64,000 nt of DNA from Cytobacillus dafuensis (GCF_007995155.1 NZ_CP042593.1:476001-540000); one strand, 5' to 3'; counted from the first letter of the stretch, positions 41,699 to 51,147 are shown. A program made the numbers and translations. The notes: a model not told the origin generated them from the letters alone.

Positions 41699-42988
41699 AT
41701 GAAAAAAATGGATTATCAAAATGTAAAAGGAACACAGGATTATTTACCAGAAGCGGAGGTTGTTCGAAGAAATATTAGAAGAACATTAGAAGACGTATTT
41801 ATCCAATACGGATGTAAGCCCTTGGAAACACCGATTCTTAATTATACAGAGCTGCTTGCGTCTAAGTATGGTGGTGGTGCAGAGATATTAGAGGAAATGT
41901 ATACCTTGACAGACAGGGGAGAAAGAGATTTAGCATTGCGATACGATCTCACGATTCCATTCGCAAAAGTAGTTGCCATGAATCCAACGATTAAGATGCC
42001 GTTTAAAAGGTATGAGATCGGTAAAGTATTCAGGGATGGTCCAATCAAAACGGGAAGGTTTCGTGAATTTACACAATGTGATGTGGATATCGTAGGAATT
42101 GAGTCTCAAATTGCTGAGGCAGAATTAATGATGATGGCATTAGATGCATTCGCCAAACTTGATTTGAACGTCACGATTCAATATAACAATCGAAAATTAT
42201 TGACTGGAATGCTTGAAGTGCTTGGAACACCAGCGGAGAAAATCAATCAAGTCGTTTTAATCCTTGATAAACTCGAAAAAGTAGGATTGGAAGCTGTTAC
42301 TTCAGAGCTTACTGAGCAGGGGCTTCCATCTGCAACGGTCAAATTAATTAATCAGTTCTTAACCGATAAAAATAATACAAACTATCGTTATTTTGAGCCG
42401 TTTTCTGACCAAAACGATCAAGTTAAGCAAGGATTAAGTGAACTCAAAGAGTTAGAAGCATACTTGGAAGCCTTAAGTATTAATAATCAGTGTGTATTTA
42501 ATCCCTTTTTAGCACGAGGGCTGGAAATATACACCGGCACGATCTATGAAATTTTTCTTTCTAATAAAACGATTAAGTCCAGCATTGGCAGTGGTGGAAG
42601 ATATGATAATGCAATCGGTGGATTGATCGGAACAAACGAGAACTTTTCAACAGTGGGAATATCATTTGGATTAGATGTGATCTATACTGCATTAAATAAA
42701 TCAAAGGAAAAAAACGCAAATCGTCCAGATGTGGATTATTATGTCATTCCTTTAAATACCCCAAAAGAGTCACTATTAGTCGCAAAATACTTAAGAGGTC
42801 AAGGATACAAGGTTGAGTTTGAAATGGGGAACAAAAAGATAGGAAAGGCTTTAGATAAAGCAAACAAGGAAAATATTCGCAGCGTCATTATCATTGGAGA
42901 GGTGGAAGTGAAAAATAATCAATATAAAGTTAAAGATATGCTGTCTGGTGAAGAAAAAATGGAATATTTCTTTTTTAATAAAGGGTGA
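41699..42988 (+). CDS. hisS: Histidyl-tRNA synthetase
   Basis: 429 residues, usual length for bacterial HisRS. Class II motifs are visible: KGTQDYLPEAEVVRR and ETPILNYTELL (motif 1 region), FKRYEIGKVFRDGPIKTGRFREFTQ-type motif 2 (RYEIGKVFRDGP, GRFREFTQCDVD), the His-specific LARGLEIYTG and motif 3 GGRYDNAIGGL. The C-terminal 100 residues are the anticodon-binding domain. It charges tRNA-His. GGAGGCG precedes ATG. Sequence is somewhat unlike the usual Bacillus HisS, so it may be a second copy. Confidence 0.9.
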   Translation: MKKMDYQNVKGTQDYLPEAEVVRRNIRRTLEDVFIQYGCKPLETPILNYTELLASKYGGGAEILEEMYTLTDRGERDLALRYDLTIPFAKVVAMNPTIKMPFKRYEIGKVFRDGPIKTGRFREFTQCDVDIVGIESQIAEAELMMMALDAFAKLDLNVTIQYNNRKLLTGMLEVLGTPAEKINQVVLILDKLEKVGLEAVTSELTEQGLPSATVKLINQFLTDKNNTNYRYFEPFSDQNDQVKQGLSELKELEAYLEALSINNQCVFNPFLARGLEIYTGTIYEIFLSNKTIKSSIGSGGRYDNAIGGLIGTNENFSTVGISFGLDVIYTALNKSKEKNANRPDVDYYVIPLNTPKESLLVAKYLRGQGYKVEFEMGNKKIGKALDKANKENIRSVIIIGEVEVKNNQYKVKDMLSGEEKMEYFFFNKG

Positions 42989-43008
42989 TGATTTACTTAA
43001 CAAATGGT

Positions 43009-43038
43009 GCTTTGCTTCTAATGGAGTAAAGCTTTTTT
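43009..43038 (+). terminator. Terminator after hisS
   Basis: GCTTTGCT pairs imperfectly with AGTAAAGC, then six T. Confidence 0.65.
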
Positions 43039-43221
43039 ATTCAAGTAATATTTCTAGTTAATTTAAACAAGGGATATGGAGATTATGGTAAAATAATGGT
43101 AATTATGAAGTGGAAATATAAATAAGGAAGATGTTTGTTAATTCCCATTCTTTTTTTAGAGGCTGGATTGCTAAACAATTTAGTTGAGTTCTAATGAGTT
43201 AGTAAGGGGGATAACTCTTCA

Positions 43222-43480
43222 ATGGAAATAAAAAAGATTTCTTACTTTAATATGTTCTTAGGAGCAATTGGAACAGTTTTTAATATTATTGGGAGCAATG
43301 AAATATTTTAAAATGGCTGATTGGCAAGGGAATAGTCTTACTTTTATCGGCTTGCTACTGACCATTAGCTACATCGAATATTTGGAAAAAAAAGCAGGTG
43401 TAAGTAAAAAAGTAATATGGATTAGAGTGTTGTTTTCGACAGTACTCTTTTTAATAATTTCTTCTTTTCTATATCTATAA
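43222..43480 (+). pseudogene. Small membrane protein gene with one-base frameshift
   Basis: ATG at 43222 (GGGGG 11 bases upstream) opens MEIKKISYFNMFLGAIGT...FNIIG and stops soon after in that frame. One base less near 43293-43296 joins it to AMKYFKMADWQGNSLTFIG and continues to 43480, giving an 85-residue three-helix membrane protein. Alternatively translation starts at TTG 43268 behind GGAG. Function unknown. Confidence 0.5.
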
Positions 43481-43541
43481 TTCTAGTTGATTTTCTTTTG
43501 TTGTTTTTAATTAATTTATTCATGATGTAGGAGAACAGAAT

Positions 43542-43778
43542 ATGCTAAAAATATTAAGAATAATATTTTCATTAAGTACTGTCGCTTTATCAGCTTTTAG
43601 TCTAATAACTCAAAATTATAACCTCACACCGTATGTTATGTTTTTATTAGGTGTTACTATGTTGATGACAGGAATAATAGAGCTTCAAAAAGACAAAAAA
43701 GGCTTTCCTGGCTATTTATGTATTATCGTTTCTTTATTTATTTTTTTTGTATCTATACAGGGATTTTTAGTAAAGTAA
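43542..43778 (+). CDS. Small membrane protein, DUF3953 (YczI-like)
   Basis: 78 residues, almost entirely hydrophobic, with three helices (about 3-22, 28-45, 55-76) and a polar loop LQKDKKGFPG. Length and pattern fit DUF3953/YczI of Bacillus. GTAGGAG precedes ATG. Function unknown. Confidence 0.7.
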   Translation: MLKILRIIFSLSTVALSAFSLITQNYNLTPYVMFLLGVTMLMTGIIELQKDKKGFPGYLCIIVSLFIFFVSIQGFLVK

Positions 43779-43890
43779 CGAATACCTCGAATAAATAAAG
43801 TAAATGCACAGAGTTCTTTCTTTATTAATCCCTACTAGCAAGGAAAAGGGATTAAGTAATAGTAATATAGCGTAAAAAGGTGGTATAGTT

Positions 43891-44481
43891 TTGAACTTGC
43901 TAGATAGATTGATAGAACAAGCTAAGAATCCAAATGGAGCCTTAGGTTCGTTCATGTTGAGGATAATGAATACTGCTCATTCTCCAATGAATAAATGGGC
44001 TTTGGAGCAGATAAAAATTAGGAATGAAGCGGTCATGTTGGACATAGGCTGTGGAGGGGGAAAAGCTATACAATTATTGTCCAAAAGGAACCCAAACGGG
44101 AAAATATACGGTATAGATTATTCGGATCAGGCAGTAAAAGATTCCATAAAAGCGAATAAACTAGATGTAGAAAAAGGCAAAGTAGACATTCGTCAAGCAA
44201 GTGTGACGGATATCCCATTTCCAGAAGATGTCTTTGATATTATAACTGCCTTTCAAACACATTACTTTTGGACGGATTTAGAAAAAGGTGTAAAAGAAAC
44301 TTTTAGAGTATTGAAATCAGAAGGATGCTTCTTGATTATTGCCGAAATCTACAAAATCAATTATCATATGAAATCTTATAAAACAAGGGAAGAAATGGAG
44401 CAATTGTTTAAAAAAGCGGGGTTTAACACTGTGAAATTTTATGAAAATAAAAGGTGGATTTGTATAAAAGGAATTAAATGA
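43891..44481 (+). CDS. Class I SAM-dependent methyltransferase
   Basis: 196 residues. SAM motif I is VMLDIGCGGGKAIQLL (about residue 50), the acidic end of strand 2 lies in IYGIDYSD, and motif II/III FDIITAFQTHYFW follows. The N-terminus NPNGALGSFMLRIMN resembles a group of small Bacillus methyltransferases. The C-terminal third is short. TTG start behind AAAGGTGG. Substrate unknown. Confidence 0.82.
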   Translation: MNLLDRLIEQAKNPNGALGSFMLRIMNTAHSPMNKWALEQIKIRNEAVMLDIGCGGGKAIQLLSKRNPNGKIYGIDYSDQAVKDSIKANKLDVEKGKVDIRQASVTDIPFPEDVFDIITAFQTHYFWTDLEKGVKETFRVLKSEGCFLIIAEIYKINYHMKSYKTREEMEQLFKKAGFNTVKFYENKRWICIKGIK

Positions 44482-44572
44482 TTATATAACAATGGCCGAA
44501 CGATCAGATCTATTATTACAATACTTAAAAACAATCTGTTAAAATTTCTTCACTTGGCTGGGGGTAAATGAA

Positions 44573-45070
44573 ATGTTAAAGAATAAACACGCAGAGTTGG
44601 TAAGTAATAATGGTTTTTATATAAGTACGGACAAAAGCCTTTTGGATATAGAAGTAATACATAAATTCCTAAGTAATGAGTCTTATTGGAATGAGGGTAT
44701 TTCCAAGGAATTAGTTATTGCATCCATTGATAATTCAATTATTTGTTATGGTATTTATGAAGGAAATCCAACAATTGGTTCTCCAAAACAGGTTGGCTTT
44801 GCACGGGTTGTATCCGATCTTGTTCGCTTTTCTTGGCTTGGTGATGTTTTTATACTTCCAGAATATAGAGGCCAAGGACTTAGTAAATGGTTAATGAGTG
44901 TGATCACAGAACACCCTAATTTGAAAGGAACAAGCTTTCAACTTGCCACAAGAGATGCCCACTCTCTTTATGCTCAATATGGCTTTAAGCCATTAGATTA
45001 CGTTGAAAATAGAATGGCTAGGCCTCTTGATTGGGATGCGATAAATGATGGATATAAAAAAAATAAATGA
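44573..45070 (+). CDS. GNAT-family N-acetyltransferase
   Basis: 165 residues. The acetyl-CoA loop PEYRGQGLSKWLMSVI is near residue 105, preceded by FSWLGDVFILPEYRG and followed by THSLYAQYGFKPL-type end (DAHSLYAQYGFKPL). This pattern fits the GNAT subgroup near YitI/YkwB-like proteins. Start ATG after GGGGGT. Substrate unknown. Confidence 0.85.
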   Translation: MLKNKHAELVSNNGFYISTDKSLLDIEVIHKFLSNESYWNEGISKELVIASIDNSIICYGIYEGNPTIGSPKQVGFARVVSDLVRFSWLGDVFILPEYRGQGLSKWLMSVITEHPNLKGTSFQLATRDAHSLYAQYGFKPLDYVENRMARPLDWDAINDGYKKNK

Positions 45071-45094
45071 AAAAGGACCTGAGTGGTCCTTTTT
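45070..45094. terminator. Bidirectional terminator between two GNAT genes
   Basis: AAAAAGGACC pairs with GGTCCTTTTT around a 5-base loop. A-rich left and T-rich right sides serve both converging genes. Confidence 0.88.
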
Positions 45095-45112
45095 ACTTAA
45101 TATAGATGACAT

Positions 45113-45640
45113 CTAAACAAATTTGTACATAAGAATATCATCAATGTATTCATTGTCATTTAACTTGAATTCTTTAATCTTACGTCCTTCTTCAACAAAT
45201 CCCATATTTTTGTATAAAGCGATCGCTCTCTGATTTGTTGAGAACACGCCTAAGCTAACTTTTTCTATAAGTGGATTTTGCTGTGCCCAAGTTAACAATT
45301 CATTTAACAATAACTTACCTATCCCCAGATTTCTGTGTTCTTTTCCAATCATCATGGTAATAGAACCCGTATGGGATAATCGTTTTAGATTTTGAGAGGA
45401 GAACACGATTAATCCAACCACTTTACTGTCCATTTCAGCTACTAATATTGCTTCTCTTTCGTTCTCTATTATTTTTCGAATCCAATCTTGATGTTGTTCA
45501 AGCGTTTTGTTGTATTCTTCTATAACAGAAATAAAAAATTCACCTTCACTAACAATTTCACGCTGCAAATCTAAAACTGCTGTCGCATCCTCTAAGCAAA
45601 CAGTACGAATGTTGGCTTTGACATTGTTTTTTGCCGTCAT
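45113..45640 (-). CDS. GNAT-family N-acetyltransferase (RimI/YkkB-like)
   Basis: 175 residues from ATG at 45640, six bases after GAGGTG. GNAT blocks: NIRTVCLEDATAVLDLQREI, the CoA loop KEHRNLGIGKLLLNELL, and NQRAIALYKNMGFVEEGR. The closing residues NEYIDDILMYK are typical of the group that includes spermidine and ribosomal-protein acetyltransferases. Substrate unknown. It is followed on the same strand by DinB at its 5' side, 38 bases away. Confidence 0.85.
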   Translation of the reverse strand: MTAKNNVKANIRTVCLEDATAVLDLQREIVSEGEFFISVIEEYNKTLEQHQDWIRKIIENEREAILVAEMDSKVVGLIVFSSQNLKRLSHTGSITMMIGKEHRNLGIGKLLLNELLTWAQQNPLIEKVSLGVFSTNQRAIALYKNMGFVEEGRKIKEFKLNDNEYIDDILMYKFV

Positions 45641-45678
45641 TGATTTCACCTCTTTATATTAATTCTATACTTGTTAGA

Positions 45679-46182
45679 TTACATTTTGGGAGCTTCCATA
45701 CCAAAATTAGCCCATTCTTCTTTTGACGGGCCATAAATACCTGGAACGTTTAAACCTGCTTGTCGCATTAGAATCGTCATTTGTCCACGATGGTGGTTTT
45801 GATGCTGAATCAAAAACAACAAAAGGGATCCATTTGGCATTTTTTGACCAAAAAAGTCTATACGTTCTTCTAAGTTTTTATCGTTCCATTGAGTTTTTAA
45901 TGACTGTATAAATGAATTACTGGCTTGCTGGTAGCTGTCTGCTATAAACTGAGCCGAATCAGGAACGGGCCAATCTTTTGTTGGGGCCTCAAACGTTAAA
46001 TTTGTATTTGAGGTAATTATGCGAATGGAAGAAACGGTGTGCCAAGCTATACGTCCTAAAGTCCAATTCTGTGAAGTAATTTCCTGTTTAAGTGAGTCAT
46101 CAGTTAAATTATTTAGTAATTTTTGAGTAGCCACTGATTCATATCCCCAAGATTTTAAAAAATGATCTATGGTTGTGAACAT
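45679..46182 (-). CDS. DinB/YfiT-family metal-binding four-helix protein
   Basis: 167 residues from ATG at 46182 behind a perfect AGGAGG; the longer frame to 46242 has no site. Three histidines at DinB metal positions are visible: one in GRIAWHTVSS and two in QHQNHHRGQM. The family includes thiol-dependent S-transferases (bacillithiol) and DNA-damage-induced proteins of unknown role. Probably cotranscribed with the GNAT gene after it. Confidence 0.85.
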   Translation of the reverse strand: MFTTIDHFLKSWGYESVATQKLLNNLTDDSLKQEITSQNWTLGRIAWHTVSSIRIITSNTNLTFEAPTKDWPVPDSAQFIADSYQQASNSFIQSLKTQWNDKNLEERIDFFGQKMPNGSLLLFLIQHQNHHRGQMTILMRQAGLNVPGIYGPSKEEWANFGMEAPKM

Positions 46183-46364
46183 AAAAATCCTCCTAAGTTT
46201 TTTAAATAACCACTTCGCTAAATATTTCAATTTTCCTTCCAATTATCATGAAAACACGAGAATTTATACGATAACTTGTAGTTCAACTATTTACAAGGCT
46301 CATTAAAGAAGAAAAATCCATGGTATAATTTTGAATAGTTAGACTTATTCAGATTGAGGAGGTA

Positions 46365-47966
46365 ATGAGCCTAATGTCATCCCAAGCAGTAGATGAATTT
46401 TTAACCGAACAAAATAAAAATATGGAGGCACTTTATAAACCGGTTGTATTGAATAATTGGATGTCTGCAACAACAGGCAAAAAAGAGTGGAGCGAAAAGC
46501 ATGAAAAGTCTTTAAGTGATTACTATGCTAATTTTTCTGAGCAGGCAACTTTTAATAAGGTAATATCGCTTAGGAAAGAGCAAAATCTTACTCATATTCA
46601 ATTACGCCAATTAGACGATTTGTATAATAAAATGGTTAAAAACCAGCTTGATAAAAGTGACCTGGCTGAAACCTTAAAACTTGAAAAAGAGATTTCGTAT
46701 GTATTTAATACATTTAGACCTACCTTTGAAGGGAAAGAAGTAACAAATAACGAGCTATTAGATATTCTTAAGAACAGTGATCAAAATGAACAAAGAAAAG
46801 AAGCGTGGCTTGCGAGTAAGCAAGTCGGAAAGAAAATTGAAAAGAACCTTTTGAAGTTAATACATAAAAGAAATAAAGATGCAAAAGCATTGGGATTCGA
46901 TCATTTTTATCAAATGAGCTTATCAACTCAAGAATTGGATATTAATACTGTTTTTGATACGTTTAAACAATTAAAAGACTTATCAGATGAACCATTTCGT
47001 ATCATTAAAGATGAAATAGACGAAGAACGGGCCAAAAAAATGAATATAAGAAAAGACGAACTTCGCCCTTGGCATTATGCTGACCCGTTTTTTCAAGAAG
47101 CTCCTTCAGTAGGAGGGGTAGATTTAGACAAATTTTATAAAGGTAAGAATCTAGAAAAGGTTGTTATCGATACATTCAGTTCCATGGGATTAGATATTGA
47201 AGATATCCTTAAAAAGAGTGATCTGTATCCTCGTGAGAATAAAAATCCATTTGGATTTTGTACGAATATTGATCGTAAAGGGGATATAAGAGTTCTAGTA
47301 AATATGGATGAAAGTGTATTTTGGGCAACTGCTCTACTCCATGAGTTCGGCCATGCTGCTTATTTTAAATATATTGATCAAAGCTTACCTTTTATTTTGC
47401 TTTTTCATTCGCACTCATTGACAACCGAAGCAATTGCCTTGTTTTTTGGGCGATTGAATAAAAATTTTGAATGGCAAAAACGTTTTCTAGGATTAGAAGA
47501 AGAACACCTAACAAATGAAATTCCAGCCATCGAAAAAATGCTGCAGCGTCAAATGTTAGTTTCTGCAAGATGGATTATGACTTTTACCTTTTTCGAAAGA
47601 CAATTATACGAAAATCCTGACCAGGATTTAAATAAATTATGGTGGGAATTAGTGAAAGATATTCAATTTATTAATTCTCCTGAAGATTCAAGCTATCCTG
47701 ATTGGGCTTCAAAAATGCACTTTTCTTTAGCTCCAGGCACCTACCAGGACTATCTACTAGGGGAATTAACAGCATCTCAGCTTCAAAATTATATGGAAAC
47801 TCATATTTCTTCTGACTTATTTAAACCCGAAGTAGGTATGTATATAAAAGAAAACTTCTTCAAATACGGTGCTTCTCTGCATTGGAATGAGAAAATAAAA
47901 AAGGCTACAGGAGAATATTTAAACCCAATTTACTTTATCAAACAATTTTTTAATCTCAAAAGCTAG
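46365..47966 (+). CDS. M2/M3-family zinc metallopeptidase
   Basis: 533 residues. The zinc motif HEFGH is at 326-330, with the third ligand glutamate in SLTTEAIALFFGR about 30 residues later. The fold is the mostly helical, deep-cleft type of M2 (angiotensin-converting-enzyme-like) and M3 oligopeptidases. No signal peptide, so it probably degrades peptides in the cytoplasm. GAGGAGG is very close to ATG 46365; ATG 46374 may be the true start. Confidence 0.85.
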   Translation: MSLMSSQAVDEFLTEQNKNMEALYKPVVLNNWMSATTGKKEWSEKHEKSLSDYYANFSEQATFNKVISLRKEQNLTHIQLRQLDDLYNKMVKNQLDKSDLAETLKLEKEISYVFNTFRPTFEGKEVTNNELLDILKNSDQNEQRKEAWLASKQVGKKIEKNLLKLIHKRNKDAKALGFDHFYQMSLSTQELDINTVFDTFKQLKDLSDEPFRIIKDEIDEERAKKMNIRKDELRPWHYADPFFQEAPSVGGVDLDKFYKGKNLEKVVIDTFSSMGLDIEDILKKSDLYPRENKNPFGFCTNIDRKGDIRVLVNMDESVFWATALLHEFGHAAYFKYIDQSLPFILLFHSHSLTTEAIALFFGRLNKNFEWQKRFLGLEEEHLTNEIPAIEKMLQRQMLVSARWIMTFTFFERQLYENPDQDLNKLWWELVKDIQFINSPEDSSYPDWASKMHFSLAPGTYQDYLLGELTASQLQNYMETHISSDLFKPEVGMYIKENFFKYGASLHWNEKIKKATGEYLNPIYFIKQFFNLKS

Positions 47967-48043
47967 TTTCTTATTATACTAATGGATGCACTTCTTCAAA
48001 GAGAGAAGTGTGCTAGAGAACTTTAATGATAGTGGTGGTCTAG

Positions 48044-48595
48044 TTGGAAAAAATAATTCCTACTAAAATACATATTATAGGTTCAGTTGGAAGTGGAAAA
48101 ACAAGTTTAGCTAGAGAGTTATCCTATAAGTTGAATATTCCATTTTATGAATTAGATAATGTTGTTTGGGAAAGGCATAAATCCGGCGATATAAGAAGAA
48201 CGGAAGAAGAAAGAGAAGGATATCTTAATACTATTATTCATTCTGAAGCTTGGATTGTAGAGGGAGTTCATACCGAAGAATGGGTAGCAAATAGCTTTCC
48301 TCATGCTGAATTGATTATCTTTTTAGATACAAATTATTCGGTGAGAACCTATCGAATAATAAAAAGATTTGCCCTGCAAAAACTTGGATTTGAAAAGTCA
48401 AACTATAAACCAACAATAAAAATATTTTTTAAAATGTTTAAATGGAATAGGTATTTTGAGGAAGTCGGAAAGCCCAATTTCTATAATAAATTTGGAATAT
48501 ATAATGACAAGATAGTAGTTGCGAGAAATAAGAGTGAAATTGAAAACTCTTTTAAAGATAAATTTAATATTAAAAACTTTGGGAGAAAAAAATGA
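48044..48595 (+). CDS. P-loop NTPase / small kinase-like protein (topology-modulation FlaR type)
   Basis: 183 residues. Walker A IIGSVGSGKTSLAREL (about 11-26), a short ELDNVVWERH substrate region and IIFLDTNYSVRTYRIIKR resemble adenylate-kinase-like proteins annotated as DNA topology modulation protein FlaR. TTG start with GTGGTGG upstream. It overlaps the Nudix gene by four bases (ATGA). True substrate unknown. Confidence 0.8.
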   Translation: MEKIIPTKIHIIGSVGSGKTSLARELSYKLNIPFYELDNVVWERHKSGDIRRTEEEREGYLNTIIHSEAWIVEGVHTEEWVANSFPHAELIIFLDTNYSVRTYRIIKRFALQKLGFEKSNYKPTIKIFFKMFKWNRYFEEVGKPNFYNKFGIYNDKIVVARNKSEIENSFKDKFNIKNFGRKK

Positions 48596-49038
48596 CTCAA
48601 AATGGGATTGTTTTAGTAGCGAGTGTATCAATTTTCAAAGATGATGAAGTCTTAATCATAAAAGAAAACAAACCAACCGCTATCGATAAATGGAACTTTC
48701 CGAGTGGACGTATTGAGAATGGTGAAGACATTCTCTATACCGCTTGTAGGGAAGTAAAAGAGGAAACAGGCTTTGATGTAAAACTTAATAGTACAACTGG
48801 TGTTTATAATTTTATTAGTAGCACAAACGACCAAGTTATTCTGTTTCATTTTACTGGTGAGGTTACTGGCGGATCATTAAATCTTGAAGAAGATGAGATT
48901 ATAGACAGTAAGTGGATCAAGGTAAATGATCTTATGAAATTTGAAGATGAAGAACTACGGGAACCAAGGGTCCTAAAGAAAATAATAAAAAACTTATTTA
49001 AAGGGAATATGCATTCAATTAGTCTTTTTAATGAATAA
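48592..49038 (+). CDS. NUDIX hydrolase
   Basis: 148 residues. The Nudix box is visible from GRIENGEDILYTACREVKEE to TGF, with the REVKEE catalytic core binding Mg. Family members hydrolyse nucleoside diphosphates linked to another moiety. The start overlaps the kinase-like gene's stop, so the two are coupled and may act on related nucleotides. Substrate unknown. Confidence 0.88.
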   Translation: MTQNGIVLVASVSIFKDDEVLIIKENKPTAIDKWNFPSGRIENGEDILYTACREVKEETGFDVKLNSTTGVYNFISSTNDQVILFHFTGEVTGGSLNLEEDEIIDSKWIKVNDLMKFEDEELREPRVLKKIIKNLFKGNMHSISLFNE

Positions 49039-49068
49039 CTTTTACTTGAATTACGGAGGTGCATCAAA

Positions 49069-49392
49069 ATAGTAAAAATAGCATCTGCCATAGGAATATT
49101 AGCGGGTTTATCCAGTTTAATTTTATGGCTTGTTTTCAATTTTTTAAACCCTTATGCTAATCTAACAGATTATGGTCCAATGATAAGCACATTTTTAATG
49201 TTGTTTCTGCCAGCTTGTTTAGCGATCTATTCTTCATTAAGGGCTAAAATAAAATTAATGTTCATTGCTTTTATCTGGTCGTTGCCGCTTAGCTTATATT
49301 TTGCTATGACACCCGGTATTTTTGCTTTATTTGGTGTTACCTGTATTTCTTATTTGGTTAGTTTTCTATTAATGCTGCGATTAAAAAATTGA
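49069..49392 (+). CDS. Small four-helix membrane protein with ATA at the start position
   Basis: The frame from 49069 to 49392 encodes about 107 residues with four hydrophobic segments (IASAIGILAGLSSLILWLVF, ISTFLMLFLPACLAIYSS, LMFIAFIWSLPLSLYFA, FALFGVTCISYLVSFLL). GGAGG (49055-49059) is at ideal spacing from ATA-GTA-AAA at 49069, where ATG would be expected. Either ATA is used, or the gene lost its start, or translation begins at ATG 49180. Follows the Nudix gene by 30 bases. Function unknown. Confidence 0.55.
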   Translation: MVKIASAIGILAGLSSLILWLVFNFLNPYANLTDYGPMISTFLMLFLPACLAIYSSLRAKIKLMFIAFIWSLPLSLYFAMTPGIFALFGVTCISYLVSFLLMLRLKN

Positions 49393-49414
49393 ATTCTCTT
49401 TAACCGGATGGATG

Positions 49415-49447
49415 GCATTTCTTCTAAAAGGAGAAGTGCTTTTTTTG
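49415..49447 (+). terminator. Rho-independent terminator
   Basis: GCATTTCTTCT pairs with GGAGAAGTGC (wobbles) around AAAA, then seven T. Confidence 0.8.
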
Positions 49448-49528
49448 TTGGTGTAAAGTCAATAAAAGGAATTTTTTTCTTTAACATCGAAAAGATAGGT
49501 AAAACAAAAATGCAAGGAGAGAAGGCAG

Positions 49529-50449
49529 ATGAGTGAGGAATTTCTTAGCAAACATTTTAGACTTGAAAAAGTTAGGGAAGGAATATACGCTGCAATCGCA
49601 AAAGAAGGAGGTGGAGCTGTAGCGAATGCAGGTTTTGTCGATTTAGGTGATAAAACAATCGTTTTAGATACATTTAACACACAGCAGGCCGCTAAGGATT
49701 TAAAGGATATAGCTGAAAAAATAACGAATCGACCAGTTACCTGGGTTATTAATAGCCATTGGCACGGAGATCATATTCGAGGCAACCAAACATTTAAGGA
49801 TTGTCATATTATTTCAAGCCAAAATACATACGACAAAATGAAGGAAGTTCATCCATCTAGAATAAATAACCAGAAAAATGATATCGATGGTCTGAGAAAT
49901 TATATTCAATCTTTAAAAGAGCAGATCGATCATTCGAATAATACCAATTTAGAAAATCAAATAAGCTTTTTAGGTGAGTTGGAAGTTTCATTGCCAACTT
50001 TAGAATTAGTATTACCGCAGCAAACATTTAAAGAAGAAATCGCTTTACATGGAACGAATCGCAGTGCGAAGCTTTTCACATTAGGTGGAGGGCACTCATG
50101 CTGCGATGCCATTCTCTATATTCCAGAAGATAAAGTCATATTCATGGGTGATTTATTATTCGTCGATTGTCATCCAACAATTTTTGAAGACTCAAACCCG
50201 GATAAATGGATTCAGATTTTGAAAAAGGTAGAAAGCATGGAAATTGAGATTGCAGTTCCAGGACATGGTTCAGTTGGAACGAAAAAAAATCTTTCAGAGG
50301 TAATAACTTATATTAATGATTTATCTGCCCTTGCACGAGATAGCAACAGCAATGAAGAAATTAAGTTACCTAACATCTACAAACATTGGAGTTCTCCAAA
50401 GATTTATCAACAGAATTATAAAACGATAAAAGCTTTTTATAATAGTTGA
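49529..50449 (+). CDS. Metallo-beta-lactamase-fold hydrolase
   Basis: 306 residues. The zinc motif is NSHWHGDH (His77, His79, Asp81, His82). Further ligands are in GGGHSCCDAILY, FMGDLLF and AVPGHGSVG. The N-terminal part EGIYAAIAKEGGGAVANAGFV is like the YflN/hydroxyacylglutathione-hydrolase-like subgroup. It probably hydrolyses a thioester or similar bond; substrate unknown. GGAGAGAAGG precedes ATG. Repeat array 2 begins shortly after the stop. Confidence 0.85.
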   Translation: MSEEFLSKHFRLEKVREGIYAAIAKEGGGAVANAGFVDLGDKTIVLDTFNTQQAAKDLKDIAEKITNRPVTWVINSHWHGDHIRGNQTFKDCHIISSQNTYDKMKEVHPSRINNQKNDIDGLRNYIQSLKEQIDHSNNTNLENQISFLGELEVSLPTLELVLPQQTFKEEIALHGTNRSAKLFTLGGGHSCCDAILYIPEDKVIFMGDLLFVDCHPTIFEDSNPDKWIQILKKVESMEIEIAVPGHGSVGTKKNLSEVITYINDLSALARDSNSNEEIKLPNIYKHWSSPKIYQQNYKTIKAFYNS

Positions 50450-50471
50450 GGAAAAAGGGATTTTTCTTTTT

Positions 50472-50832
50472 AAGCGGATGAAAAGGCAAAAAACGGCCAC
50501 AAAGAAAGCTCCAATGAACCTGAGAAATAGGGGAAAGGCAAAAAACGGTCACAAAGAAAGCTTCAATGTACCCGAGAAACAGGGAAGAGGCATAAAACGG
50601 TCACAAAGAAAGCTCCAATGAACCCGAGAAACAGGGAAAAGGTAAAAAACGGTCACATAGAAAGCTCCAATGAACCCGAGAAGCAGGGAAGAGGCATAAA
50701 ACGGTCACAAAGAAAGCTCCAATGAACCCGAGAAACAGGGGTAAGGCGTAAAACGGTCACAAAGAAAGCTCCATTGTACCTGAAAAACTGAAAAGAGGCA
50801 TAAAACGGTCACGATATAAAGCTTGATCGATA
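50472..50832. repeat. Tandem array 2: seven units of exactly 52 bp
   Basis: ACGG(T/C)CAC recurs with CGG at 50494, 50546, 50598, 50650, 50702, 50754 and 50806, always 52 bases apart. The unit consists of GGTCACAAAGAAAGCTCCAA, then TGAACCCGAGAAACAGGG and a spacer. GGTC and GAAC are 17 bases apart, as GGTC and GACC are in array 1. No ORF. Sequence differs from array 1 and array 3. Confidence 0.95.
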
Positions 50833-50910
50833 ATAATATTTTCATATAAACAATAGTTCAACTAAGGTTCTAATATTGAACACTCAATAATTAAAAGGTG
50901 GACAAATATT

Positions 50911-51078
50911 ATGAAATTAAAAAAGTATGTTATTGGCTTTTCGACAGGATATATTGTTTGCATGCTCATTACTTATTTTTTCTTTGATTTCTTTTCTTGG
51001 TCTTTCGCTGTTGGCTCGGCAATGGGTATAGTCCTATTTGTACTAATCATTAATTTACTGAGTAAGAGGGATAAATGA
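50911..51078 (+). CDS. 55-aa small membrane protein
   Basis: AAAAGGTGG precedes ATG. Two hydrophobic segments (about 6-25 and 30-48) flank a short aromatic loop (FFFDFFSWS), with a basic start (MKLKK) and end (SKRDK). No family recognised. Confidence 0.65.
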   Translation: MKLKKYVIGFSTGYIVCMLITYFFFDFFSWSFAVGSAMGIVLFVLIINLLSKRDK

Positions 51079-51147
51079 TTTATGATACATAATTTACGAT
51101 GACTATGTTAGGACTACATAATTTTGTCTAATATTATTCATGCAATG

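Noticed and set aside
47990..48012. Terminator after the M2/M3 peptidase gene
   Set aside because: GCACTTCT/AGAAGTG can pair, but there is no T run after it.
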